From: a virus
Direction: 5' to 3' (one strand)
IMG/VR virus record: IMGVR_UViG_3300020171_000127
Span: 1 to 25,219 of that record
DNA: 25,219 nt
The position numbers and the translations under genes are program-made. This document shows positions 5,801 through 10,884 of this stretch, in pieces (the stretch's first letter is position 1; every line of letters begins with the position of its first letter). The notes under the pieces were generated by a model that did no database searches, was not told where the DNA came from, and saw only the letters and a program-made list of their open reading frames with translations.

Positions 5801-5997
5801 ACCACCTCCAGCATATCAAGGTTTCTCAAAAGGTTCTTGCCTGTCGTGATGATGGTAAACCGTTTCATACCGCTCACATTTACGTTAAATTTGTCGGGGC
5901 AGAATGTGCATTCGTCAGCGGTCTTGGCTGGCCAGTTGCCACAAGTCTGATTGCAGCTAATTATTGCCTCCATAGTGGTTTCCTCGTTCCTAGTCAT
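5770..5997 (-). CDS. Cysteine-bearing hypothetical protein (75 aa) with duplicated C-terminal segment
   Basis: The first half carries CNQTCG and CTFC, a likely zinc-binding unit; the second half starts at an internal MKRFTIITTGKNLLRNL segment that matches the whole of the next gene upstream (MRFTIITKAKNLLRDI...VWL). The similarity indicates a partial tandem duplication. The start at ATG 5997 overlaps the upstream TGA as ATGA; an alternative Met nine codons in has a better GAGGAA site. Function unknown. Confidence 0.6.
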   Translation of the reverse strand: MTRNEETTMEAIISCNQTCGNWPAKTADECTFCPDKFNVNVSGMKRFTIITTGKNLLRNLDMLEVVWLRKWLTKS

Positions 5998-6101
5998 TTC
6001 CTCACCATCCAGGGATACTTCTCTCGCTCTAACCAGACCTTGCTAAAAGCCTCAATGTCACGTAGTAGATTTTTCGCTTTCGTGATGATGGTAAATCTCA
6101 T
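5994..6101 (-). CDS. 35-aa microprotein, paralogue of the neighbouring C-terminal segment
   Basis: ATG at 6101 behind a GGGAGGAATCTAA site gives MRFTIITKAKNLLRDIEAFS and ends MVRK, with ATGA overlaps at both ends. It aligns along nearly its full length with the last 32 residues of the downstream gene, sharing RFTIIT, KNLLR and VWL. The conserved peptide suggests selection on a short helical or hairpin unit. The function is not known. Confidence 0.6.
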   Translation of the reverse strand: MRFTIITKAKNLLRDIEAFSKVWLEREKYPWMVRK

Positions 6102-6280
6102 TTAGATTCCTCCCAATAGTCTAGTGCGCCCATAGCTCCACCACCAATGCCCGCCCGTCTCATAGCATCCGCAATGGACCTGCCGTTTATTTCCTCGTCC
6201 TTCATACCGCCTCGCCAGTGCAAGATAAAGGTCTTGTCAGGTGCGGGTCCAGTCTCCTTACCGCAATGTGGGCAAATCAT
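6098..6280 (-). CDS. Small protein with N-terminal zinc knuckle (60 aa)
   Basis: It begins MICPHCGKETGPAP, a single CPHCG knuckle like half a zinc ribbon, followed by a segment TFILHWRGGMKDEEINGRSI and a Gly-rich stretch. The second metal ligands are not obvious, so it may bind metal as a dimer or through the histidine. Coupled by four-base overlaps to both neighbours. No family recognised. Confidence 0.6.
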   Translation of the reverse strand: MICPHCGKETGPAPDKTFILHWRGGMKDEEINGRSIADAMRRAGIGGGAMGALDYWEESK

Positions 6281-6465
6281 TTACTCTCCTTCCTCATTTG
6301 TTCCGTTCTCTGCAATTCGGCCCCATGTAGGATATAAGGGTTTCCTGCTCGCATCGCCTGTTCAATCAAATGCCTTATTAGTCCGGCCATGGTGCGGTCC
6401 TCTTTCCGTGCCTGTTCAATAATAAACTCCTCCTCTTTATCCGAGAGGGTTATCTGGACTTTCAT
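6277..6465 (-). CDS. Ribbon-helix-helix (CopG/Arc-like) DNA-binding protein
   Basis: The first 45 residues, MKVQITLSDKEEEFIIEQAR then EDRTMAGLIRHLIEQAMRAG, fit the ribbon-helix-helix pattern: a short strand KVQITLS, a helix, a turn, and a second helix. Such proteins dimerise and insert the strand into the DNA major groove. The size of 62 aa is normal for the fold. It may repress the early operon or be an antitoxin-like regulator, but no toxin partner is obvious. It overlaps both neighbouring genes by four bases. Confidence 0.7.
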   Translation of the reverse strand: MKVQITLSDKEEEFIIEQARKEDRTMAGLIRHLIEQAMRAGNPYILHGAELQRTEQMRKESK

Positions 6466-6626
6466 TCAACCACCACTTCGTCATCGTCAATAAAGTATTC
6501 ATCCGTGTTCATGTTTATCAGCATCCCTCTCAGCACTCGTTCGACTTGGGATTCGGATTTATTGCCGACATCAACGGTATGGACGATCTCGCGTGTGTCA
6601 AGTCTTCGGACGTACAGATTAGCCAT
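6462..6626 (-). CDS. Hypothetical acidic protein (54 aa)
   Basis: ATG at 6626 behind AATTGGAGA opens a frame that ends in a four-base overlap with the ribbon-helix-helix gene and starts inside an eight-base overlap with the upstream gene. The product (MANLYVRRLDTREIVHTVDV...) has a strand-rich N-terminus, a VERVLRGMLINM helix and an acidic tail (FIDDDEVVVE). The layout resembles small phage proteins that pair with a basic partner; no family recognised. Confidence 0.6.
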   Translation of the reverse strand: MANLYVRRLDTREIVHTVDVGNKSESQVERVLRGMLINMNTDEYFIDDDEVVVE

Positions 6627-6786
6627 TCTCCAATTCCTTTAGCTCAATAGATGCCTCCGCTCCGGCTTCCCTGAGTATGGCTACTTTAGCTAGTCTCTCT
6701 AATTTGGCCTTGCTCTTATAGCGGCGGCGAAGGTAATACTCGGTGCGTCGTGCGGTTTCATCCGTGAATTTAATCGTTATTCTCAT
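6619..6786 (-). CDS. Small basic helical protein (55 aa)
   Basis: ATG at 6786 overlaps the upstream stop as ATGA. The protein starts with a short strand (MRITIKFTDE) followed by an arginine- and lysine-rich helix (ARRTEYYLRRRYKSKAKLER) and a second helix, a pattern that could be ribbon-helix-helix-like but without a clear match. The strong basic charge suggests nucleic-acid binding. Confidence 0.6.
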   Translation of the reverse strand: MRITIKFTDETARRTEYYLRRRYKSKAKLERLAKVAILREAGAEASIELKELENG

Positions 6787-7133
6787 TTCTTTGCCTCGAT
6801 AGCAGAGAGGGCAGCTTCAAGTCGGGACATGGCCAAAGAAAAGGCCGAAGTCTTTTGAACTTTAGTTGCGACCCCTACCAATCTCTCAAGGTTCTCTGCT
6901 ACTGCCATCGGATTATCAGGATTGATACGTTGCGCTGCATTGACCAGGGCGACGATAAGGCGGGCAGCTTCTTCTGCATCCCCCTCTGTACCGTGCTGGC
7001 AATGGACTTGAAAATAGATACGGTTTATCTGTAGTTCATGGTACTCCTTGCCCTTGCCAGCATGTTCACCCGAACCTTGCAAAGTGTAGACTGTCGCGCC
7101 ATCTCGGAGCCATTCTCCCTTTGTGTGGTTCAT
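6783..7133 (-). CDS. Conserved phage protein of the HTxGxW...ARLI type (116 aa)
   Basis: The protein begins MNHTKGEWLRDGATVYTLQG and has EEAARLIVALVNAAQ near residues 55-70. This is the layout of a very common family of small phage and prophage proteins that start HTPGPW and contain a DARLIAAAP segment; their function is unknown. The rest (ENLERLVGVATKV...AMSRLEAALSAIEAKK) is helical. The start overlaps the stop of the XRE-type gene as ATGA. Confidence 0.65.
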   Translation of the reverse strand: MNHTKGEWLRDGATVYTLQGSGEHAGKGKEYHELQINRIYFQVHCQHGTEGDAEEAARLIVALVNAAQRINPDNPMAVAENLERLVGVATKVQKTSAFSLAMSRLEAALSAIEAKK

Positions 7134-7300
7134 TTTGTCTGTACCTTCCTTTGCAATCTAGCTAACTCTCTGAGAGCTAACTGACTGGGCTTCGTGTCAT
7201 TGTGTTCCCATCTAATAATCGTGCGCCTGTCTACTCCCAACTGTCGGGCTAATTCCGACTCACTCATATTCAGGGATGTTCTGAGAGATTTAATGTCCAA
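7130..7300 (-). CDS. XRE/Cro-like helix-turn-helix regulator (56 aa, TTG start)
   Basis: A TTG at 7300 lies five bases after a near-perfect AAGGAGG and opens a 56-codon frame: DIKSLRTSLNMSESELARQL then GVDRRTIIRWEHN. This is a full XRE-type helix-turn-helix: helix, ESELARQLGV recognition turn, RTIIRWE. The size fits Cro-like or small CI-like proteins without a dimerisation domain. It lies within the early operon rather than at the divergent promoter, so it may act as a delayed early repressor or on another site. It overlaps its neighbours at both ends (ATGA; eleven bases upstream). The rare start codon suggests low-level expression. Confidence 0.8.
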   Translation of the reverse strand: MDIKSLRTSLNMSESELARQLGVDRRTIIRWEHNDTKPSQLALRELARLQRKVQTK

Positions 7301-7442
7301 TTATGCCTCCTTGTTTTCCTTTCAATCTCGTATACTCCTGCCAAAGCACCTCATATTCGGGACTGTGGGAATCGAGCGATACTGCATATAGGCGGCACAT
7401 CTCCTGATAAAGCCGTTCGATCCGGTCGCGTTCGTCAGTCAT
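7290..7442 (-). CDS. Hypothetical helical protein (50 aa)
   Basis: ATG at 7442 behind AAAGGAGAAATACACAA starts MTDERDRIERLYQEMCRLYA and the frame ends eleven bases into the XRE gene. The product is nearly all amphipathic helix (YEVLWQEYTRLKGKQ), as in a coiled-coil pair. No domain recognised. The AAGGAGG of the XRE gene lies inside the last codons, so translation of the two is coupled. Confidence 0.6.
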   Translation of the reverse strand: MTDERDRIERLYQEMCRLYAVSLDSHSPEYEVLWQEYTRLKGKQGGIIGH

Positions 7443-7461
7443 TTGTGTATTTCTCCTTTCC

Positions 7462-7647
7462 CTACTTAGTAGCCCTAGTGCGGCGTGGGAAATGCTTGTT
7501 ATATTCCCTTAATGCAATCCTCGCGTCTCGGCGCTCGCAGAATCCATTTCGGAGTATGTAGTCATGCCATAACCTCTCGGCCTCCCGGCATAGGAAGTAT
7601 CCGGGTATACAACCACAGGGTAAAGTTTCAGGTTTATTCAGTTGCAT
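7462..7647 (-). CDS. Small cysteine-bearing protein (61 aa)
   Basis: ATG at 7647 lies downstream of the 26-base leader repeat that contains GGAGAAGGA. The protein begins MQLNKPETLPCGCIPGYFLC, with cysteines at 11, 13, 20 and 37, enough for a zinc site, and ends strongly basic (HFPRRTRATK). No family recognised. The leader is shared exactly with the next gene upstream. Confidence 0.6.
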   Translation of the reverse strand: MQLNKPETLPCGCIPGYFLCREAERLWHDYILRNGFCERRDARIALREYNKHFPRRTRATK

Positions 7648-7654
7648 GGGTGTT

Positions 7655-7680
7655 TCCTTCTCCTCTCTTGAGTCCTACTT
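7655..7680 (-). repeat. 26-bp direct repeat carrying a ribosome-binding site, copy 1
   Basis: These 26 bases are identical to 7900-7925. Read leftward each copy contains AAGAGAGGAGAAGGA a short distance before an ATG, so it is the translation leader of the 61-aa gene here. Exact conservation in a non-coding leader points to recent duplication or recombination. Confidence 0.85.
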
Positions 7681-7892
7681 CAAACGATTGGGCGGAAATA
7701 TCGCTCTCGTATTTCAATCTGTTTGAAACAGACGGGGCAGACGGGCTCTGTTTCTAGGGTCGAGAGGACTACGGCCCCATGCAGAGTGCAATTACCGGCA
7801 ACTGTGTTTGGTTGGGTGCTCGCTTTCCTGCGTTCTCTAGCTCTGATAATAGCTGCGTTGAGCGATTGTGCGAACATCTTGGTGCTATCCAT
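7680..7892 (-). CDS. Small zinc-knuckle protein (70 aa)
   Basis: The protein has a basic helical N-terminus (AQSLNAAIIRARERRKAS) and a C-terminal half with CTLHG and CPVC, which together could hold one zinc. ATG at 7892 follows GGAGAAGGAGAATACG from the second copy of the leader repeat. The start overlaps the end of the upstream gene by eight bases. Function unknown; the next gene upstream has a similar Cys layout. Confidence 0.6.
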   Translation of the reverse strand: MDSTKMFAQSLNAAIIRARERRKASTQPNTVAGNCTLHGAVVLSTLETEPVCPVCFKQIEIRERYFRPIV

Positions 7893-8100
7893 CGTATTCT
7901 CCTTCTCCTCTCTTGAGTCCTACTTGATGCGCCGCGATACGTTCGCAAATTTTGCACTTTGGGCCTTCACTCTCAGACGCGGGGAGATAATGCTGGTGAC
8001 GGCCACAAAGGGGCTTACGAGCCTCAAACATATCTTTGTCGGCGAATAGATGCACGTTGCCAATGCTGCAATGAGTCGTGTCGTTGTAACCGTAAAGCAT
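7885..8100 (-). CDS. Small zinc-knuckle protein (71 aa)
   Basis: I place the start at ATG 8100, which has AAGGGAG six bases upstream, rather than at 8181, whose extra 27 codons would run through the arm of the inverted repeat. The product begins MLYGYNDTTHCSIGNVHLFA and has CGRHQH followed by CKIC, a probable mixed Cys/His zinc site. Its layout (C...LCGRHQ...CKIC) recalls that of the following 70-aa protein (CTLHG...CPVC), so they may be distant paralogues. Confidence 0.6.
   Translation of the reverse strand: MLYGYNDTTHCSIGNVHLFADKDMFEARKPLCGRHQHYLPASESEGPKCKICERIAAHQVGLKRGEGEYDG
7900..7925 (-). repeat. 26-bp direct repeat carrying a ribosome-binding site, copy 2
   Basis: Exact copy of 7655-7680. 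It forms the leader of the 70-aa gene and lies inside the last codons of the upstream 71-aa gene, so here the repeat is also coding for that protein's C-terminus. Confidence 0.85.
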
Positions 8101-8116
8101 CGTAATCTCCCTTCTC

Positions 8117-8131
8117 CTGTCCGGTATCTCC
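8117..8131. repeat. 15-bp direct repeat flanking the structured element, left copy
   Basis: CTGTCCGGTATCTCC occurs here and again at 8457-8471, directly outside the two arms of the long inverted repeat. The position is what a target duplication would look like, but 15 bp is long for most elements; duplicated leader sequence is an alternative since read leftward it contains GGAGATACC. Confidence 0.8.
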
Positions 8132-8452
8132 TTAACCTCTGAGTAGTGAGCGGGTGGCATTGGCGGGGACTTGTTATCCAAGCTCGCTCCGAGGGCTGAG
8201 TCGCTGGTTTTTAAGTCCTCACGGACTACGGATTGATTACCGCGCTCCAGATATAGCTGCCTCTATCACACAGAGCCTAATCCCGATTCCCTTTTGCTGT
8301 GCCATTTCGGGCGGCTGGCATAAGACTTGCGTCAACCAGCACGATTCGCTACTAAGGACGCCGCTAGGGTGCGCGTCTTGGCTTCCCGTCCTTACCCTAC
8401 TTTGCAGGTATATTACAACCTGCTCCACCCGCTCACTATTCAATTGTTAAGG
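8130..8452. other. Structured non-coding element bounded by a 25-bp inverted repeat
   Basis: The left arm is CCTTAAC at 8130-8136 plus TGAGTAGTGAGCGGGTGG at 8140-8157. It pairs with the right arm at 8446-8452 and 8425-8442: seven plus eighteen pairs, one of them G-U on the plus strand and A-C on the minus. Fourteen pairs in a row are perfect. Between the arms lie local hairpins: CTCG/CGAG 8183-8193; AGTCC-TCAC-GGACT 8214-8227; CTCT/AGAG 8261-8275 with a seven-base loop; GCTGG/CCAGC 8314-8340; AAGGACG/CGTCCTT 8354-8393; and GCAGGT/ACCTGC 8404-8423. The only long frame inside (8237-8443, leftward) has a TTG start and no ribosome-binding site. It is either a structured RNA or a small inverted-repeat mobile element. 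Confidence 0.6.
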
Positions 8453-8456
8453 TGCT

Positions 8457-8471
8457 CTGTCCGGTATCTCC
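8457..8471. repeat. 15-bp direct repeat flanking the structured element, right copy
   Basis: Second copy of CTGTCCGGTATCTCC. Its first bases overlap the conserved 15-mer TGTTAAGGTGCTCTG at 8445-8459 that is also found at 3247-3261. Confidence 0.8.
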
Positions 8472-8483
8472 GGCTCAGGACTA

Positions 8484-8714
8484 CTAGCTATTGTGAAGGT
8501 CGTAGAGCCGTTGTGTGCGCTCTTCATCATTAGTTGCTTTCTCCAGCCATGCGATGTCCGCATACAGTTGCATATGATTGCCTCGCTTCGTATCGAGGAA
8601 TGTTGCGAGCCGTTGACGGGCTAACAGAGTACGCGGGCCTCGCTCCCCAATGGTGTGAGTAATGTCGAGTGCTTTAGCTGCTCGTGGAATCAAGGCTAAT
8701 GTTGATGGTGTCAT
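8484..8714 (-). CDS. Hypothetical protein (76 aa)
   Basis: ATG at 8714 follows GATAGGAGAGAACAAG, a good site. The protein begins MTPSTLALIPRAAKALDITH and is basic and helical, with no recognised domain. The ribosome-binding leader TTCTCTCCTATCTCAAT (plus-strand reading, 8719-8735) is repeated in front of the next gene upstream, suggesting shared control or gene-cassette shuffling. Confidence 0.6.
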   Translation of the reverse strand: MTPSTLALIPRAAKALDITHTIGERGPRTLLARQRLATFLDTKRGNHMQLYADIAWLEKATNDEERTQRLYDLHNS

Positions 8715-8739
8715 CTTGTTCTCTCCTATCTCAATATCT

Positions 8740-8760
8740 CAGGACTCTATAATCCAGTCC
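8740..8760. other. Short inverted repeat between genes
   Basis: AGGACT at 8740-8745 pairs with AGTCCT at 8755-8760 around nine bases, forming a weak hairpin just after the first early gene. No T-run follows on either strand, so a terminator role is unlikely; it may be an RNA processing or stability site. Confidence 0.3.
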
Positions 8761-8761
8761 T

Positions 8762-8941
8762 CTAAATATCTATTCTCTCGATTCTGTATTCGCCCCGGGT
8801 GGCGTTTTCGTCCACCCGGTAGAGGATATTTTCCGCGATCCACGTCGCGGCCTCCTGTTCTGTCTCGAATTCCGAATCTCCCACCGCCTCCCCCACCGCC
8901 TCCCACGTTCCGTTACGCTGGAGTAAATCTACCCTGAACAT
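8762..8941 (-). CDS. First leftward early gene, hypothetical protein (59 aa)
   Basis: ATG at 8941 lies behind AGATAGGAGAGAATACG and is the first gene after the strong leftward promoter. The product begins MFRVDLLQRNGTWEAVGEAV and continues as an acidic alpha/beta protein (EFETEQEAATWIAENILYRV...GEYRIERIDI). A 12-base tandem duplication (8880-8903) encodes part of the EAVGEAVG segment. The pattern of strand, helix EAATWIAE, then strand resembles small phage proteins expressed immediately after infection, often host takeover factors; no family recognised. Confidence 0.6.
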   Translation of the reverse strand: MFRVDLLQRNGTWEAVGEAVGDSEFETEQEAATWIAENILYRVDENATRGEYRIERIDI

Positions 8942-8984
8942 CGTATTCTCTCCTATCTCAATTCTGCTCTAATCTCTACCTGAT

Positions 8985-9013
8985 AGTATATTCCGAATGA
9001 AACCATTTGTCAA
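8985..9013 (-). promoter_or_regulatory. Strong leftward early promoter
   Basis: Read leftward: TTGACA (9013-9008), a 17-base spacer, TATACT (8990-8985). Both boxes are at or near the sigma70 consensus with ideal spacing. The start of transcription would be near 8978, about 37 bases before the first ATG at 8941. It probably drives the whole early operon. Confidence 0.85.
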
Positions 9014-9196
9014 GCGTCTGTCGTCATTTTAGCAGGGATAATTAGCTACAATAAAAGAAAATGCTGAAGCTAGGGGGAATTATCTTTTTACGAGTGGAAG
9101 TAAACCACTGAGCTGGGGGGCGGTAGAGATGTAGTGCACAACGCTCTTGCATCAATCCAATGCGTCTAGGTAGCCAGTGGGAGCACTTGAAGGGTA
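9014..9196. other. Divergent control region with inverted repeat and T-run
   Basis: No gene is seen. GATAATT 9037-9043 and AGCT 9044-9047 pair with AGCT 9068-9071 and AATTATC 9078-9084, followed by TTTTT 9085-9089. This may be a weak terminator or attenuator for rightward transcription, or an operator. TACAAT at 9047-9052 is a poor rightward -10. The remaining bases to the extended -10 at 9197 show nothing definite. Confidence 0.35.
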
Positions 9197-9205
9197 TGGT
9201 ATAAT
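9197..9205 (+). promoter_or_regulatory. Rightward extended -10 promoter
   Basis: TGGTATAAT is TG-n-TATAAT, a perfect extended -10 element. Transcription would begin near 9212, only about five bases before the ATG at 9217, so the first transcript would be nearly leaderless. No good -35 box is present 17 bases upstream. Confidence 0.55.
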
Positions 9206-9216
9206 GCTCAAAAGCC

Positions 9217-9441
9217 ATGAAAGCCCTTATCTTAGTAATTATTATCCTCCTAACCTGCTATGCGCCTATCGAGTTAACCCGTGTGATTTACGAGAACGGT
9301 TTACACCTTCGGTTGTGGACTCCGCAGACTGTAACAAACTGGGTTCCCGACTGGCAGTACGAGCTAGAGATCGCGGTTATGTGGTTTTTTTATTTACTGA
9401 TTATTCCGGTCTACTGGAAATTGACTCCTAAGAGGTGGTGA
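9217..9441 (+). CDS. Small membrane protein (74 aa, two predicted spans)
   Basis: The protein starts MKALILVIIILLTCYAPIEL, a clear hydrophobic span (or uncleaved signal), and has a second span at about 50-66 (LEIAVMWFFYLLIIPVYW) ending in a basic tail KRW. Two spans in 74 residues would allow a holin-like or superinfection-exclusion role, but no family is recognised and lysis genes are not nearby. There is no Shine-Dalgarno, while TATAAT lies 12 bases upstream of ATG, so leaderless translation is possible. First gene of the rightward arm. Confidence 0.6.
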   Translation: MKALILVIIILLTCYAPIELTRVIYENGLHLRLWTPQTVTNWVPDWQYELEIAVMWFFYLLIIPVYWKLTPKRW

Positions 9442-9442
9442 A

Positions 9443-9856
9443 TTGAGCGAGTGGATTTCGATGCGAGACTGTCATTTCGGGCGTGGAAATATGGTATTTC
9501 TCATCGAGAATCTAGAGACATTGAAAGAGGGTATCTGGCCTCCATCGCCACGAGGAACAGGTTATACGGACGTTTCCGGGGGTAGCGGGTATCATTCGAG
9601 CGGAGCGTTCACCCGGCCCTGTGAGTTTGCAGCTGAATGCGAGATAAGATTAAAGGCAACCGGGAAAGACGGGCGGTGGTTGAAGAAAGAGATCGACGAG
9701 GAAAGCTCCTGGTACGGTCTAACAAGAGAAGCAAAGTCAGCCCTGAATTATATCAGCGGATGGAGGCGGAAACGAGAGGGTTATCTGGAATGGAAAAAGG
9801 ATAGCGGTATGCGCCGGTTAGTCAATTTAATTGTGAGGGAATTGATAAGGGCTTGA
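9443..9856 (+). CDS. Hypothetical protein (137 aa) upstream of terminase genes
   Basis: TTG at 9443 has AGAGGTGG about seven bases upstream and lies just after the previous stop; a Met at codon 7 is the alternative start. The protein includes NMVFLIENLETLKEGIWPPS, a Gly/Ser-rich middle, and a helical charged second half (RLKATGKDGRWLKKEIDEES...YISGWRRKREGYLEWK...LVNLIVRELIRA). I do not recognise a domain. Position suggests a regulator or accessory factor for the packaging genes. Confidence 0.65.
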   Translation: MSEWISMRDCHFGRGNMVFLIENLETLKEGIWPPSPRGTGYTDVSGGSGYHSSGAFTRPCEFAAECEIRLKATGKDGRWLKKEIDEESSWYGLTREAKSALNYISGWRRKREGYLEWKKDSGMRRLVNLIVRELIRA

Positions 9857-9902
9857 CAAGGTACTCGGCAAAATGCAATAATTCCGTATACTAGGTAATC
9901 TT

Positions 9903-10040
9903 ATGCGAGGCATTAACTTCTGCAAGTGCCCATACTGTCTTTTCAAAGGGACACTAAAGCCCTTTTCAATCTTTGAAGACGGTTATGATATTGTCCGACG
10001 TTTCCGGTGTAAACATTGCGGGAGTCTGGTGAGCAAGTGA
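9903..10040 (+). CDS. Zinc-ribbon microprotein (45 aa)
   Basis: ATG at 9903 gives MRGINFCKCPYCLFKGTLKP and later RCKHCGSLVSK, a complete two-knuckle zinc ribbon (CPYC and CKHCG). An AGG lies nine bases upstream. Its TGA overlaps the GTG of the next gene (GTGA). The zinc-ribbon pattern makes this a convincing gene despite its length. A TTGACA at 9853 and a TATACT at 9887 lie upstream but 28 bases apart. Confidence 0.7.
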   Translation: MRGINFCKCPYCLFKGTLKPFSIFEDGYDIVRRFRCKHCGSLVSK

Positions 10041-10162
10041 AGCCTTTGACGGTTGTTATCAAGATAGAACGCAAACCATGCCCGAGGTGTGGTTTACTAG
10101 TGAAGAGTAGTGAGTGGATAAACCATGTTAGAGATTGTGAATCAGGAAAACCAGGCGATTGA
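10037..10162 (+). CDS. C2HC-type zinc-finger microprotein (41 aa)
   Basis: Starting at GTG 10037, overlapping the previous stop as GTGA, it reads MKPLTVVIKIERKPCPRCGL and then WINHVRDCESGK, giving CPRC and H...C ligands spaced as in a C2HC/C2H2-like finger. The following 62-aa frame overlaps it by 38 bases in another phase. Likely a nucleic-acid or protein-binding adaptor; target unknown. Confidence 0.6.
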   Translation: MKPLTVVIKIERKPCPRCGLLVKSSEWINHVRDCESGKPGD

Positions 10163-10313
10163 TCGCATAATAGCGGTAGAAACAGCGGTAATAAATCAGG
10201 CATTTATTAAAAGAGCGGTTGCGTCCTACAATGAGCCTACCTGCAAGAACCTTGCCAACTTTATCATTCGCTACGTCGGGGCCTGCTGGTTAGACCTTAC
10301 GAGGAAGAATTGA
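10125..10313 (+). CDS. Hypothetical helical protein (62 aa) before terS
   Basis: The frame from ATG 10125 ends one base before the GTG of terS. The product (MLEIVNQENQAIDRIIAVET...) is largely helical with two cysteines and no motif I recognise. The ribosome-binding site is weak (GAGTGGATAAACC) and it overlaps the zinc-finger gene by 38 bases, so the start is less certain than the end. Helical small proteins before terS can be packaging accessory factors, but there is no direct evidence. Confidence 0.5.
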   Translation: MLEIVNQENQAIDRIIAVETAVINQAFIKRAVASYNEPTCKNLANFIIRYVGACWLDLTRKN

Positions 10314-10314
10314 A

Positions 10315-10884
10315 GTGCCTGTCTTAACCAAACCCCGGTGGGAAACATTTTGTCTTGAATACCTTTCGGGGAAACCCGCCGGGGAAAGTGCTCTTATTGC
10401 AGGCTTCTCTCCGAAAACTTGTTACTCAGCCGGCCCTCGGCTGTTGAAGAAGGTTGAAATCCGAAAGCGGTTAGCAGAACTGCGTAATCCGAAAGATAAA
10501 CCCCTGATTATGGCGGTTGATGAACGTAAGGAACGTCTGACTGAAATAGCCCGTTCGAAACTGACCGACTTCATGGAGCTGGGGCAGGACGGTTCGTGGG
10601 TGAACATTGGCAAAGAGACGCCTAACGGGGGGGCTATTCAGGAGATTCACTCGCGGACGGAATACGATGATGACGGGTCGAAACCCACGGTCTACACGAG
10701 CGTCAAGTTGCATGATCCTCTGAAGGCCATTGACCTGCTGAACAAGATGGACAAACTCTATAGCGAGACAATAATCAACGTGGACAATCGAAAGATAGAA
10801 GTCTATGAACTCACGACTGAGCAACTCAAGTTTATTGCAAGTCGATCCCTCACTAGCGGCGGCGGAACTCCTAAAGAGGGATAG
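10315..10884 (+). CDS. terS: Terminase small subunit
   Basis: The 189-aa protein begins with a terminase-small-type helix-turn-helix: RWETFCLEYLSGKPAGESAL then IAGFSPKTCYSAGPRLLKKVEIRKRLAEL, the pattern of the Terminase_2 family, where a tandem repeat and tip are recognised in the DNA at the packaging start. The middle (KERLTEIARSKLTDFMELGQ...) is the oligomerisation region and HDPLKAIDLLNKMDKLY is the conserved later helix. It starts at GTG 10315 with GAGGAAG upstream. Its last 80 bases overlap the terL reading frame, a normal phage arrangement. Confidence 0.9.
   Translation: MPVLTKPRWETFCLEYLSGKPAGESALIAGFSPKTCYSAGPRLLKKVEIRKRLAELRNPKDKPLIMAVDERKERLTEIARSKLTDFMELGQDGSWVNIGKETPNGGAIQEIHSRTEYDDDGSKPTVYTSVKLHDPLKAIDLLNKMDKLYSETIINVDNRKIEVYELTTEQLKFIASRSLTSGGGTPKEG

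Noticed and set aside
7885-8181. Longer version of the 71-aa protein starting at 8181
   Set aside because: The additional 27 codons pass through the inverted-repeat arm and the 15-bp repeat, while ATG 8100 has a well-placed AAGGGAG.
8237-8443. Leftward 68-aa frame inside the structured element
   Set aside because: It starts with TTG without a usable ribosome-binding site, has no recognisable motif, and runs across several hairpins and one arm of the inverted repeat.
8880-8903. 12-bp tandem duplication with G-quadruplex potential
   Set aside because: It lies inside the 59-aa gene, keeps the frame (EAVGEAVG) and is well explained as a coding duplication.
9177-9431. 84-aa rightward frame overlapping the membrane protein gene
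   Set aside because: It is in another phase, begins ahead of the -10 promoter, and lacks a site; the 9217 frame has clear membrane spans.
9853-9892. Rightward promoter TTGACA...TATACT
   Set aside because: The boxes are 28 bases apart; the spot at 17-18 bases holds only CAATAAT. I do not call it a promoter.
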